Shown here: one piece after another, positions 33,705-42,015 of the stretch | Layout of the letters: each line of letters begins with the position of its first letter | Position numbering within the stretch: position 1 is the first letter of the stretch | Assembly (NCBI GenBank): GCA_026388095.1 | Contig: JAPLKL010000062.1 | Location: 1-57,257 of the forward strand | Reading direction: 5' to 3' | DNA: 57,257 nucleotides | Source: Elusimicrobiota bacterium | Lineage (GTDB): Bacteria > Elusimicrobiota > Elusimicrobia > UBA1565 > UBA9628 | Notes under the pieces: model-generated | Databases searched by the model: none | What the model saw: only the letters and a program-made list of their open reading frames with translations | What the model was told of the DNA's origin: nothing | Made by a program: the position numbers and the translations under genes

Positions 33705-34601
33705 TCAAGCCGGCTTGCACCGCGCCGGCACCACCGTCACCCGGCTGTGCCGGATATGGGATTGCAGGCTCTCGCGCATGCGGTCCATCACTTGATCCAC
33801 CTCGCCCACGCGCCGCTCCGGGTCGAACTCAAGGTACAGCTCGATATAGACCCCGCCGCCCGAGCGCCGGGACCGGATGCCGTGGACCTGCTCATACTCG
33901 GCGTAGAAACGGGCCAGCTCGCGCATGATGACCAGCTGCAGGGCCTCGTCGAGCGTGCGGTCGCTGAGGTCGCCCAGGGCCCGCGCCGCGATCTCGTAGA
34001 CCGTCCAGAGGATATAGGCCGCGAATCCGAGGGAGACGGCCGGGTCGACATAGAGGGCCCCCGGCTGGCCGGCCAGGAACTTGCCGGCCAGAAGGGGCAC
34101 GATGAGTCCCGCGCAAGTCAGCGTGGATATGCGATGCGACTTCCATTTCGCCTCGATCACCGGCGAGGGATTGTCGCGGTCGTTGCGCCAAAGCTTGCGC
34201 CACATGTAGCCGTTGCCGAAGATCCCCACGATGTTGACGGCCAGCCCGCAGGCGATGCCTCCGAGCGGACGGGGGGAATGCAGACGGGCCAGGGCCTCGC
34301 CGAAGATGGCATAGACGGAGGCGAGCAGGCCGGCGGCCACCAGGATGCCCAACAGGCTCTCCACCTTGCCGATGCCGAAGTCGAATCTGTGGCCGTGTTT
34401 CTTCAGGCGGGACAGCGCCAGCCAGGAGATGAGCGTCGCCAGGGTGTCTACGGCGTGCCTGACCAGGTCGGCGTAGAGGGATAGGGAGTTGGCGAGGAAG
34501 GCGGCCGCCGACCCGCCCATCAACCCCACGCTGCCGAACAGCAGGCTCAGGCCCAGCAGTCGTTTCTTGGCGTCTATCCGCGTTCTTTCTCTGGAGTCCA
34601 C
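33705..34601 (-). CDS. cation diffusion facilitator family protein, altered metal site
   Basis: The 298-aa product has about six membrane segments and a C-terminal cytoplasmic ferredoxin-like domain (GGGVYIELYLEFDPERRVGE), as CDF efflux proteins do. The usual metal-site residues are changed. TM2 reads ADLVRHAVDT, with Arg where His normally sits four residues before Asp. TM5 reads SHRISTL, with Thr in place of the Asp of HxxxD. It may carry a different cation or have lost transport. The start is GTG at 34601. The 3' end abuts the array on the left. Confidence 0.82.
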   Translation of the reverse strand: MDSRERTRIDAKKRLLGLSLLFGSVGLMGGSAAAFLANSLSLYADLVRHAVDTLATLISWLALSRLKKHGHRFDFGIGKVESLLGILVAAGLLASVYAIFGEALARLHSPRPLGGIACGLAVNIVGIFGNGYMWRKLWRNDRDNPSPVIEAKWKSHRISTLTCAGLIVPLLAGKFLAGQPGALYVDPAVSLGFAAYILWTVYEIAARALGDLSDRTLDEALQLVIMRELARFYAEYEQVHGIRSRRSGGGVYIELYLEFDPERRVGEVDQVMDRMRESLQSHIRHSRVTVVPARCKPA

Positions 34602-34732
34602 GTGATCCGGCCCGGGAGGCTATGATATCACAATGCCGTTTTGCGGCGCGCGCAACAGATCGAAATAGGGGCGCGATGAGCCCAGCGCGCCGGGATTTTT
34701 TCTAGAATGCCTAGGTCCCCTGGAGGCGCGCG

Positions 34733-36337
34733 ATGAAATGGAACCAGACCCTTCCCCTGCTGCTGGCCCTGGCCGTCTGCGGCCCGGCGCAGGCCACCAC
34801 CGACGACATCAACCTTCCCTTCCAAGACGACCCCGCCGTGGTCGGAACCTGGCGCAGCGTCGCCTACGTGACCACGCCAGAGGCCTTCTCCCCCAAAGCC
34901 GCCCCCGCCCCCAACCTCTTCCTTAAGGAACAGGTCTTCCTGCCCCAAGGCAAGACCCCCAGCCCCTCCCAGACCTGGACCCAAGGCATCCTCATCAACT
35001 CGCCCGAGAAGACCGCCAGCCGCTACACCTTCAAGGACATCAACGGCCTCAAATACATGTTCCTCGAATGGAAGAGCGGCGACTACACCATCCGCAACCA
35101 AAAGCCCGAATACTACGTCCTCCTGCGCGACACCGACTACGCCAAGCTCCCCAAGTCCCAGCCCATCGCCAAAACCCCCGACACCACCCGCTACGCCGAT
35201 TGCCTGGTCAAGGTGCCCCCCGGCGGCCTCTGCAAGCATCCCGCGCCCAGCACCTTCCGGCCCAAGCCCCTGTACTCCCTGCCGCATTACCAGCCCGACA
35301 CCGACAAGCTGTGGCAGGTGGACCTCCGCGGCCAGGACCTCACGCAGCTCGACCTCAAAAGCCGCACTGACGACCTCCTGAAGGCCGATTTCGACACCGC
35401 CACCAAGTTCCCCAAGTCCTTGCCGGGAGGCTTCGCCCCCAAGAGCATCATGGCGCTCGGCAAGAACCCCGGCCTGGGCCTGCGCAGCCTGCACAGGGAC
35501 GGCATCACCGGCAAGGGCGTCTCCATGGCCATCATAGACCAAGCCCTGCTCGTAGACCACAAGGAATACGCGTCCAGGCTCAAAACCTACGAAGAAGTCC
35601 ACTGGGCCGGCCCCGAGGCCGTCATGCATGCCGGCGCCGTGGCAGCCTTCGCCGTGGGCAAGGACATCGGCGTGGCGCCCGAGGCGGAGCTCTACTACGT
35701 CGCCGACTGGTGGGTCGACAGCGACGGCTCCATGAACTACATCCCCCTGGCCAAGGCCATAGACCACGTCATCGCGCTCAGCGCGGCCTTGCCCAAGGAC
35801 AGAAGGATCCGCGTCCTGACCATCCAGCGCGGCTTCTCGGCCGATGAGAAAGGCTTTGCCGAGGTCACGGCCGCGGTGGAGCGCGCCAAGCAGGCCGGCA
35901 TATTCGTGGTCACCAGCTCCTTGGCCCAGCAATACGGCTTCCAGTTCAACGGCCTCGGCCGCGAGCCCATCAGCGACCCTGACCAGCTCTCCTCCTACGG
36001 CCCCGGGGACTGGTGGCAGAAGAGATTCTTCGCGGAAGGCTGGGGCAGCTCGCCACAGACCCTGCTGGTTCCCATGGATTCGCGCACCACGGCCAGCCCG
36101 GCCGGCGCCTCAGACTACGTCTTCTACCGTGAGGGCGGCTGGAGCTGGTCCCTACCTTATATAGGCGGCCTCTACGCCTTGGCCTGCCAGGTCAAGCCCG
36201 ACGTCACCCCCGAGCTCTTCTGGCGCAAGGCCCTGGAGACCGGCGACACCCTCACGGTCAAGAAGGACGGCAAAGACTACCAACTGGAGCGCATCGTGAA
36301 TCCCCGCAAGCTCATCGAGAGCCTGAAAAGCAGCTAG
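34733..36337 (+). CDS. secreted subtilisin-like (S8) protease with calycin-like N-domain
   Basis: The 534-aa product has a signal peptide (to about residue 21, AQA). About 30-130 looks like a lipocalin/calycin-type barrel (VVGTWRSVAYV at the start, LKYMFLEWKSGDYTIRN later). From 250 on it is S8-like: catalytic Asp in VSMAIIDQA, His in VMHAGAVAAFA, and Ser in WSWSLPYIGGL, where the canonical GTSxAxP has become WSWSLPY. The residues are there, but the oxyanion Asn region is not obvious. The promoter TCTAGAATG (34701-34709) and CTGGAGG before the ATG give a normal leader. A periplasmic or surface protease is likely. Confidence 0.75.
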   Translation: MKWNQTLPLLLALAVCGPAQATTDDINLPFQDDPAVVGTWRSVAYVTTPEAFSPKAAPAPNLFLKEQVFLPQGKTPSPSQTWTQGILINSPEKTASRYTFKDINGLKYMFLEWKSGDYTIRNQKPEYYVLLRDTDYAKLPKSQPIAKTPDTTRYADCLVKVPPGGLCKHPAPSTFRPKPLYSLPHYQPDTDKLWQVDLRGQDLTQLDLKSRTDDLLKADFDTATKFPKSLPGGFAPKSIMALGKNPGLGLRSLHRDGITGKGVSMAIIDQALLVDHKEYASRLKTYEEVHWAGPEAVMHAGAVAAFAVGKDIGVAPEAELYYVADWWVDSDGSMNYIPLAKAIDHVIALSAALPKDRRIRVLTIQRGFSADEKGFAEVTAAVERAKQAGIFVVTSSLAQQYGFQFNGLGREPISDPDQLSSYGPGDWWQKRFFAEGWGSSPQTLLVPMDSRTTASPAGASDYVFYREGGWSWSLPYIGGLYALACQVKPDVTPELFWRKALETGDTLTVKKDGKDYQLERIVNPRKLIESLKSS

Positions 36338-36352
36338 GCTTGGGAGCATTGC

Positions 36353-37183
36353 GTGATTGATTCCAAGGTCCTCTGCGCCGGCCTGCTGGCGAGCCTCGCC
36401 CTCCTGCAGCCCGCGCAAGCCGGCCCGCTCAAGCAATTCGAGAAAGCCGCCGCCACCCCGGCGCCGTCCCGGAGCTCGGACCGGAGCCATCAAAGATCAT
36501 CCCCCGACGCCGGCGACAGCGTTCTGGGCGCCCTCATGCGTCCTTTCATGGAGGAGATCGGCGCGGCCTTGGGCTACTGCTTCGTCTGCAGCGGGGAAAG
36601 GAGCCTCGTCTATGCCTTGGGAGAGGAGGACCGCTCCGCCGCGATGCTGGAATCCTGCGGCTTCGAAGGCAAGAGTCTCGAACGCCGCAAGCACGGCGAC
36701 ATCCTCATCCCCTTCGCCAGGGCCGACGCCGGCTACCAGGCCGTCCAGGAGGGAGTCTCCGCCGTGGACGTGCGCGCCGAAGCGGGGTATGCCTTGCTGG
36801 CGGTGAGCGTGCGGCGCACCTCCTACTGGCAGCGCAAATCGGACGAGACCATGTCCACCACCGCGCTCGTCCCCGAATACCGCATGCTCTTCGGCGGCGC
36901 CGTCGAGGCGGACCTTGGCTTCGGACCCTTCTTCCTTGACGGCGCCGCTCATCATGCCGGGACCATCCTCACCTTGCCCATCCTCATCCATCCCGCGAAG
37001 CACCTAGGCCTCGAATTCCGGCCGGCCTGGGCCAACCTGGAAGGCGGTCCGCCCATCGCAGACTACGGCCTGAACGTGGTCCTCAGGGCGGGCTACGTCG
37101 CCCTGTACGGAGGCTACCGCTGGCTGCGCAGCGGCGGCGTGGCTTTGGACGGGCCGGTCGGTGGGCTCTCGGCTTACTGGTGA
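36353..37183 (+). CDS. secreted protein, possible outer-membrane component
   Basis: The 276-aa product starts at GTG 36353 with GGGAG upstream. A signal peptide ends near PAQA (about residue 23), followed by a Ser/Pro-rich linker. The C-terminal half alternates hydrophobic and polar residues (VVLRAGYVALYGGYRWLRSG), as in beta-barrels. YCFVCSG and ESCGF provide Cys residues. No family is recognised. It begins 15 nt after the protease gene, so the two may be co-transcribed. It overlaps the convergent recQ end by 10 nt. Confidence 0.65.
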   Translation: MIDSKVLCAGLLASLALLQPAQAGPLKQFEKAAATPAPSRSSDRSHQRSSPDAGDSVLGALMRPFMEEIGAALGYCFVCSGERSLVYALGEEDRSAAMLESCGFEGKSLERRKHGDILIPFARADAGYQAVQEGVSAVDVRAEAGYALLAVSVRRTSYWQRKSDETMSTTALVPEYRMLFGGAVEADLGFGPFFLDGAAHHAGTILTLPILIHPAKHLGLEFRPAWANLEGGPPIADYGLNVVLRAGYVALYGGYRWLRSGGVALDGPVGGLSAYW

Positions 37184-39027
37184 TCCGGCGGCTGACCCGC
37201 GATGACCGCGAGGAAGGCCTCCCCATAACGCGCCAGTTTCCGGTCCCCCACGCCCTTGACGCCGCGCAAGGCCTCCAAAGTCTTGGGCTTCAAGGCGGCC
37301 ATCTCCACCAAGGCGCTGTCGTGGAAGACCACGTAGGGCGGCACGCCCAGCTTCCCCGAGATCAGCCGCCGCAGCTGGCGCAGGCGTTCGAAGAGCTCCT
37401 CGTCCGGCGGAAGACCGCAGGCGTGGCTCTTGCGCAGGGCCTTGGACTTCTTCTTGCCGCGCGCAGCCGGCGGAGCCGGCACGCCCAGCCGAACCGCGCC
37501 CCCACCCCCGCATAAGGCCTTGCCCGCCTCGGTGATGCGCAGGAGGGGATACTCCCGTTCCTCGGAGACCTCCAAGAAGCCCTGCACGATGAGCTGGTCT
37601 ATCCAGGAGCGCACCGCCGCCTCCCCGGCTTCCTTGAGCAAGCCGAAGACCTGCAGCGCGTCGTGGCCGTGGCGCGCCATGCGCTCGTCGCCGCGTCCCA
37701 GCAGCAGGTTGACCACGTAGCCGGTGCCGAAGCCCCCGCCCGCGCGCCAGGCCCCGCTCAAGACCTTCTTGGCCGTCAGGAGAGCCTCCTCGGCGGAGAG
37801 GCTCTTGGTCTCGCCCAGGCAGACGTCGCAGGCGGCGCAGCCTTCCGCTCCGGGCTCGGCTCCGTCGGGCGGGTAGGCGGCGCCGAAATGCTCGGCCAGC
37901 AGGCGATGGCGGCACACCGGAGCTACGGCATAGCGGCCGATCTCGCGCAGTTGGCGCTCCAGCGCGCGCTGGCGCTCGGGCGCCAAGTGGCCGTCCTTGA
38001 GCGCCAGGCCGCGGTGCCGGGCCAGGTCCGAGGCCGCGAAGAGCAGGACGCAGTCGGCAGGCTCGCCGTCGCGGCCCGCGCGCCCCGACTCCTGCTGGTA
38101 ATGCTCCACCGAGCGCGGCGTGTTGGCGTGGACCACGTAGCGGACGTTGGAGCGGTCGATGCCCATGCCGAAGGCGATGGTGGCCACGACCACGTCGAGC
38201 CGCTCGTTGACGAAGTCGTCCTGGGCGCGCCGCCGGACCTCGGCGTCGAGGCCCGCGTGGTAGGCCGCGCAGGAGACCCCAGCGTTGGCCAGCCCCGCGG
38301 CCAGGCGCTCCACGTCCTTGCGGGTCTGGGCGTAGACGATGCCGCCCTCGCCGGAGTGGATGCGCACCACCTCCAGCACCTGCGCGGCTTGGTCGCGGCG
38401 CGGGAAGGCGCGATAGACCAGGTTCGGGCGGTCGGGATGCCCGATCAGGCGCGCGGGCCCGCGCAAGGCGAGCTGGACGCAGACGTCCTCCTGGACCGCG
38501 GGCGTCGCCGTAGCGGTCAGGGCCATGCGCGCCGCTTTGGGGAAGCGCTCCATGACCTCGGCCAGGCGGCGGTACTCGGGCCGGAATTCGTGGCCCCAAT
38601 GCGAGACGCAGTGCGCTTCGTCGACCGCGATCAGGATCAGCCGCGGGGCGCAGTCCTCCAGCAGGTCTCCGACCAAAAGGCGCTCGGGGCTCACGTAGAG
38701 GAGGTCGATCTTGCCCGCGGCCAGCCGGCGGTAGGCCGCGCTGCGATGGTCGGCCTCCAGGTTCGAGTGCAGGGCGTCGGCGGCCAAGCCCGCCTCGCGC
38801 GCGGCCGCGACTTGGTCGTCCATGAGCGCGATGAGCGGGGAGACGACCAGGACGAGTCCCCGGCCCATGGCGGCGGGAAGCTGGTAGCAGAGGCTCTTGC
38901 CGCCTCCGGTCGGCAGCACGACCAGGCTGTCGCGGCCGGCCAGCGCCGCCTCGACCGCCTCCCGCTGCAGGGGCTTGAACGAGTCGTAGCCCCAGCCGCG
39001 CTTGAGGGCCTCCTCGGGTGTCATCAT
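37174..39027 (-). CDS. recQ: ATP-dependent DNA helicase RecQ
   Basis: The 617-aa product has all RecQ parts in order: Walker A TGGGKS (40-45), DEAH (136-139), helicase C-terminal motifs with ITFGMGIDRSNVRYV-type sequence, a zinc-binding cluster (EGCAACDVC), an RQC-like winged region and an HRDC domain at the end (LEALRGVKGVGDRKLARYGE). It unwinds recombination intermediates and stalled forks. The start at 39027 is chosen because the -10 (TACAAT) lies within the longer N-terminal reading. A divergent promoter serves the peptidase gene. Confidence 0.95.
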   Translation of the reverse strand: MMTPEEALKRGWGYDSFKPLQREAVEAALAGRDSLVVLPTGGGKSLCYQLPAAMGRGLVLVVSPLIALMDDQVAAAREAGLAADALHSNLEADHRSAAYRRLAAGKIDLLYVSPERLLVGDLLEDCAPRLILIAVDEAHCVSHWGHEFRPEYRRLAEVMERFPKAARMALTATATPAVQEDVCVQLALRGPARLIGHPDRPNLVYRAFPRRDQAAQVLEVVRIHSGEGGIVYAQTRKDVERLAAGLANAGVSCAAYHAGLDAEVRRRAQDDFVNERLDVVVATIAFGMGIDRSNVRYVVHANTPRSVEHYQQESGRAGRDGEPADCVLLFAASDLARHRGLALKDGHLAPERQRALERQLREIGRYAVAPVCRHRLLAEHFGAAYPPDGAEPGAEGCAACDVCLGETKSLSAEEALLTAKKVLSGAWRAGGGFGTGYVVNLLLGRGDERMARHGHDALQVFGLLKEAGEAAVRSWIDQLIVQGFLEVSEEREYPLLRITEAGKALCGGGGAVRLGVPAPPAARGKKKSKALRKSHACGLPPDEELFERLRQLRRLISGKLGVPPYVVFHDSALVEMAALKPKTLEALRGVKGVGDRKLARYGEAFLAVIAGQPPDHQ

Positions 39028-39080
39028 GGCAGACGCTGGGATGTATTGTACCGGCTTTCCCAGCCGCATGGCGAGTCTGT

Positions 39081-39086
39081 TATAAT
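39081..39086 (+). promoter_or_regulatory. -10 element (TGT-TATAAT) of peptidase gene
   Basis: The consensus TATAAT with upstream TGT lies 12 nt before the first ATG. It is divergent from the recQ promoter about 30 bp away, so the two genes share a short control region. Confidence 0.6.
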
Positions 39087-39098
39087 CCTGCCAGAGGC

Positions 39099-40070
39099 AT
39101 GATGATGAAGGCGATCGAACGGATCTTAAAAGCCAGCGCGCTGCTGGCCGCCCTTTCCTGCGCCGCGCGGGCGGGCCAGGCTCCCGATCCTATTGCAGCC
39201 GCCAAGACCTTCGGCGGCGACGGCAGGCGGCCCATCCAGGAGCTCTACACGGCCATGGACGACCTGGCCAAGAACGGCCCCTGGACCATGGAGACCGTTT
39301 ACACCGACCAAGGCCTGCCCATCCGCGTGCTCCATACGAAGAAAAAAGGGCCAGCTCTTTGGCTGCTGGCGGGCATCCACGGCGAAGAGCCCGCCCCGCC
39401 AAACGCCGTTTCTTACAGCACGGAGGCCCTCGCCGCTTTGGCGGCCGCGGACATCCCGGCCGTGGTCTTCCCCCTGTGCAATCCTTTCGGCTACTCCAAA
39501 GGGTGGCGCTACCCGGACGCCAAGGAGCGCCGCCTCGGCCACAGCGTGGGCGACAGCGACTACCGCCTTCTGGACAAGGACGGCAAACCCCGCCTGGCCA
39601 CGCCCGCCTCGGCCCAGTCCGCCGCGCTCACGGCCAAGGTCCTTGAGCTGGCCCGGGAGTACCCGCCCGCGCTTTCCGTGGACCTTCATGAGGACGACTC
39701 TTTGCTTGCGGGCTACATCTACTCGCAAGGCCCCAAGGGCTGCGACGACCCCGTGGCCAAGGCCGTATTAGGGAAGATGGCGGAGCTGAAGTACCCGATC
39801 AAGCTCGCGGGACGGACGGATTTCGACGAAAAGATCGTCGACGGCGTCATCTGCGGCGTCAACGACGGTTCCATCGACGAGCTTATCTCAGCGCAGAAGG
39901 TATCCGTGGATGGCAGCGTCCGGCCAGGCCCGGCGGGCCGCTCGGTCATCGTGGTGGAGACCAGCTCCATGAAGATGCCCCTGCCCAAGCGGGTGCGCCT
40001 GCACCGCGCCATCATCGGGATGCTCGAAGAGCTCTTCAGTATCGCGGGGAAGCCGCGGCCGGCGCCATGA
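39099..40070 (+). CDS. secreted zinc carboxypeptidase/deacylase-like protein
   Basis: The start is one of three consecutive ATGs (39099, 39102, 39105); the product is about 323 aa. Signal peptide: ALLAALSCAARAGQA. The metal site resembles M14/AstE-AspA enzymes: LLAGIHGEEPAPP provides His and Glu, and SVDLHEDDS the second His. FPLCNPFGYSKGWR fits the substrate side. A likely role is hydrolysis of a peptide or acyl-amino compound in the periplasm. It overlaps the convergent lipoprotein gene by 35 nt. Confidence 0.75.
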   Translation: MMMKAIERILKASALLAALSCAARAGQAPDPIAAAKTFGGDGRRPIQELYTAMDDLAKNGPWTMETVYTDQGLPIRVLHTKKKGPALWLLAGIHGEEPAPPNAVSYSTEALAALAAADIPAVVFPLCNPFGYSKGWRYPDAKERRLGHSVGDSDYRLLDKDGKPRLATPASAQSAALTAKVLELAREYPPALSVDLHEDDSLLAGYIYSQGPKGCDDPVAKAVLGKMAELKYPIKLAGRTDFDEKIVDGVICGVNDGSIDELISAQKVSVDGSVRPGPAGRSVIVVETSSMKMPLPKRVRLHRAIIGMLEELFSIAGKPRPAP

Positions 40071-40620
40071 ACAAGAGCCTCTCCATGTAGTCCGACGACT
40101 TGCCGGCCAGCGAGAGCCGGTAGGTCCGGTCATAGAAGCTCCGCGCATCGTCCGGGTCCCTGACCCCCCGGACGAGCTCGTGGGCCAGATTGAGCGCAAG
40201 GAGATTGAGGGCCTCGTCGTTGCCGCGCACGGTGATCTCCTTTCCGTCCTTGGAGACCTTCAGCTTGGCGCTGAAGGCCGCCAGAGCCTTGCGCTTGTCC
40301 GCGGGTACCTCGTAGGCGAGCGTCTGCTCCAGGTTGTCCGGCCCCATGGTGCCGGAATAGTAATAGTCCTCCGCGTTCCAGACCGCGATCTTGTCCCAGG
40401 GGCCCCTGTGGTCCCAGGTGAGCCGGTCAGGCTCGATCCGGTCCGGGGCGCCGTATTCCTCTATGAGCTGCAGGGCCATGACCTCGGAATAGGTGTACCA
40501 TCTCGTGGTGACCGCCTCGGCTTGCTCGCGGCGCTGCTCGGCGCCCATCGGCTGCGTCGGCGCCGTGGCGCAGGCAACGCTCAGCCCGGCCAACGCGGCG
40601 AGAAAGAAGAGGTTCCGCAT
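40036..40620 (-). CDS. predicted lipoprotein
   Basis: The 194-aa product has a lipobox at LSVAC (Cys17) and a following secreted domain with YTYSEVMALQLIEEYGAPDR and WDHRGPWDKIAVW. These resemble small outer-membrane assembly-type lipoproteins that sense a threshold pattern, but no family can be named. GGGAGG precedes the ATG, and TATAAT lies about 20 nt further upstream. Confidence 0.7.
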   Translation of the reverse strand: MRNLFFLAALAGLSVACATAPTQPMGAEQRREQAEAVTTRWYTYSEVMALQLIEEYGAPDRIEPDRLTWDHRGPWDKIAVWNAEDYYYSGTMGPDNLEQTLAYEVPADKRKALAAFSAKLKVSKDGKEITVRGNDEALNLLALNLAHELVRGVRDPDDARSFYDRTYRLSLAGKSSDYMERLLFMAPAAASPRY

Positions 40621-40693
40621 ATCTGCCTCCCGGTCCTATTATAAGTCTGCCTCCCGGGCGTCAAGTCGTTGTCAAGCGCCTCCGATTGGGTGT

Positions 40694-40763
40694 CGGTGGT
40701 CAACTTACTTAACTTTTCAACTTTCGAGTGGAAAGTTAAATAAGTTGACAAAGTTGACCACCG
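40694..40763. promoter_or_regulatory. long imperfect inverted repeat between divergent genes
   Basis: The left arm holds GGTGGTCAACTT and TTAACTTT; the right arm holds AAAGTTAA, AAGTTGAC and AAGTTGACCACC. The outer 12 nt are perfectly complementary, and the whole can fold into a long hairpin. It lies between the lipoprotein gene at 40620 (minus) and the promoter at 40782 (plus). It could be a two-sided operator, a bidirectional stabiliser or a small mobile-repeat relic. Confidence 0.55.
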
Positions 40764-40781
40764 GCACCTTCGGAGTGGGCC

Positions 40782-40809
40782 TTGACAGCTTGGGGAAACC
40801 TGCTATAAT
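40782..40809 (+). promoter_or_regulatory. consensus sigma-70-type promoter of HEAT-repeat gene
   Basis: TTGACA (40782-40787), 16 nt, TGC-TATAAT (-10 at 40804-40809). Both hexamers are perfect consensus. It is the strongest-looking promoter in the window, so the small secreted HEAT-repeat protein may be abundantly made. Confidence 0.75.
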
Positions 40810-40837
40810 TAGGCGCCCACCGCCGAGGGCCAACCAC

Positions 40838-41452
40838 ATGCGCAAAGCATGGCTCCTCGGCGTTTTCCTTTTCCTGCCCCGGACGGGGCAGGCCGCGCTC
40901 GGCGGCGTCCCGGCTGAGCCTGCGGCCAAGCTCCAGCCGTTCGGCAGCGCCAAGGAGCTTTCCCTCCTGCTCAACACCGGGGAGCTTCCGCCCATCGCGT
41001 CGGCGCCTATAATGGAGGTGGAGAAGCTCGGGGAAGACCTGCGCGACGCCGTCGCCCCGGTCCCGTCCTTGACCGGGCTCCTGGCCGCGCTGCGCGACCC
41101 GGATCCGCGCGAGCGCGGCGAGGCCGTCGCGGCCTTCGGCTATGAGGGCAATTTCGCCGCCATCCCCTACGTCAGCGCGGTCTTGCTGCGCCTGGACGAG
41201 CCGCTCTTCGTGCGCGTGGCCGCGGCCCAGGCCCTGGGCCGCATCGGCGACCGGCGCGCCTGGAGCTTCCTGGCCCGCGCCGTCAGGGACCCTGAGCCCC
41301 AGGTGCGTCTGGCTTGCGCCATCGCCCTGGGCCGCCTGAGCCGCTGGAGAGGGGTCAGGCCCCTGTCGCGCGCCCTGCGCTCGGAGACCGATGAGAGCGT
41401 GCGCGTGGCCCTGACCTGGGCCCTGGGCGCGGCCCAGCGCCGCCGGCTCTAG
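40838..41452 (+). CDS. secreted HEAT-repeat protein
   Basis: The 204-aa product has a signal peptide (MRKAWLLGVFLFLPRTGQA) and from about residue 85 a run of four HEAT/PBS-lyase-type repeats (RDPDPRERGEAVAAFGYEGN, then EPLFVRVAAAQALGRIGDRR, then DPEPQVRLACAIALGRLS). Such repeats form helical scaffolds for protein binding. The start is ATG 40838, 28 nt after the -10. The stop overlaps the convergent exonuclease by 4 nt. Confidence 0.82.
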   Translation: MRKAWLLGVFLFLPRTGQAALGGVPAEPAAKLQPFGSAKELSLLLNTGELPPIASAPIMEVEKLGEDLRDAVAPVPSLTGLLAALRDPDPRERGEAVAAFGYEGNFAAIPYVSAVLLRLDEPLFVRVAAAQALGRIGDRRAWSFLARAVRDPEPQVRLACAIALGRLSRWRGVRPLSRALRSETDESVRVALTWALGAAQRRRL

Positions 41453-42015
41453 GGCCGCGGGCTGGAGGCCGCGGCCGACGGCGACGGCCGCCAGCCTTCC
41501 TTGAGCGCGGCCAGCACGATGCGCGCGCAGGCCTCGGCGTCCGAGAGCGCCTGGTGGTGGTCCAGGTCGATGCCCAGCCGGCCGCAGACCGTGGGCAGTT
41601 GGGTGGGGTAGATGGACCAGGTCTTGCGCGCCAGCTGCACCGTGCAGACGTAGGGCCAAGGCGGCGGAGCGATGCCCGCGGACCGGCAGCAGGTCTCCAG
41701 GACCTTGCGGTCGAAGCGCGCGTTGTGCGCGGCCAGGAACTGCGCGTCGCCGATGGCGGCCGCGATCTCGATCCAGAGCTCGGCGAAGCTCGGCTCCAGG
41801 CACACCTGCGGCCAGGTGATGCCGTGGATGTAGGTGAAGATGAAGCGGTCGCGCGGCGGGCGGATGAGGCGGTGGAAGCGCTTGGCGATGCGGCCGTCCT
41901 TGACCCGCACCACCCCGACGGCGCAAGCCGAGTCCGAGCCGTAGTCCGCGGTCTCGAAGTCGATGGCCGCGAAGTCGGGCGCCTCGGCGGGGACCTTGCG
42001 CGTCTTGGGGCTCAT
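41449..42015 (-). CDS. DEDDh 3'-5' exonuclease (DnaQ-like)
   Basis: The 188-aa product has ExoI FAAIDFETA (Asp19, Glu21), ExoII AHNARFDRKVL and ExoIII HHQALSDAEACA with the His and Asp of DEDDh nucleases. It resembles the epsilon-type proofreading and repair exonucleases rather than a polymerase fusion. It overlaps the aspartate kinase stop by 4 nt (ATGA), so both are on one transcript, an odd pairing by function. It has no obvious own promoter. Confidence 0.9.
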   Translation of the reverse strand: MSPKTRKVPAEAPDFAAIDFETADYGSDSACAVGVVRVKDGRIAKRFHRLIRPPRDRFIFTYIHGITWPQVCLEPSFAELWIEIAAAIGDAQFLAAHNARFDRKVLETCCRSAGIAPPPWPYVCTVQLARKTWSIYPTQLPTVCGRLGIDLDHHQALSDAEACARIVLAALKEGWRPSPSAAASSPRP

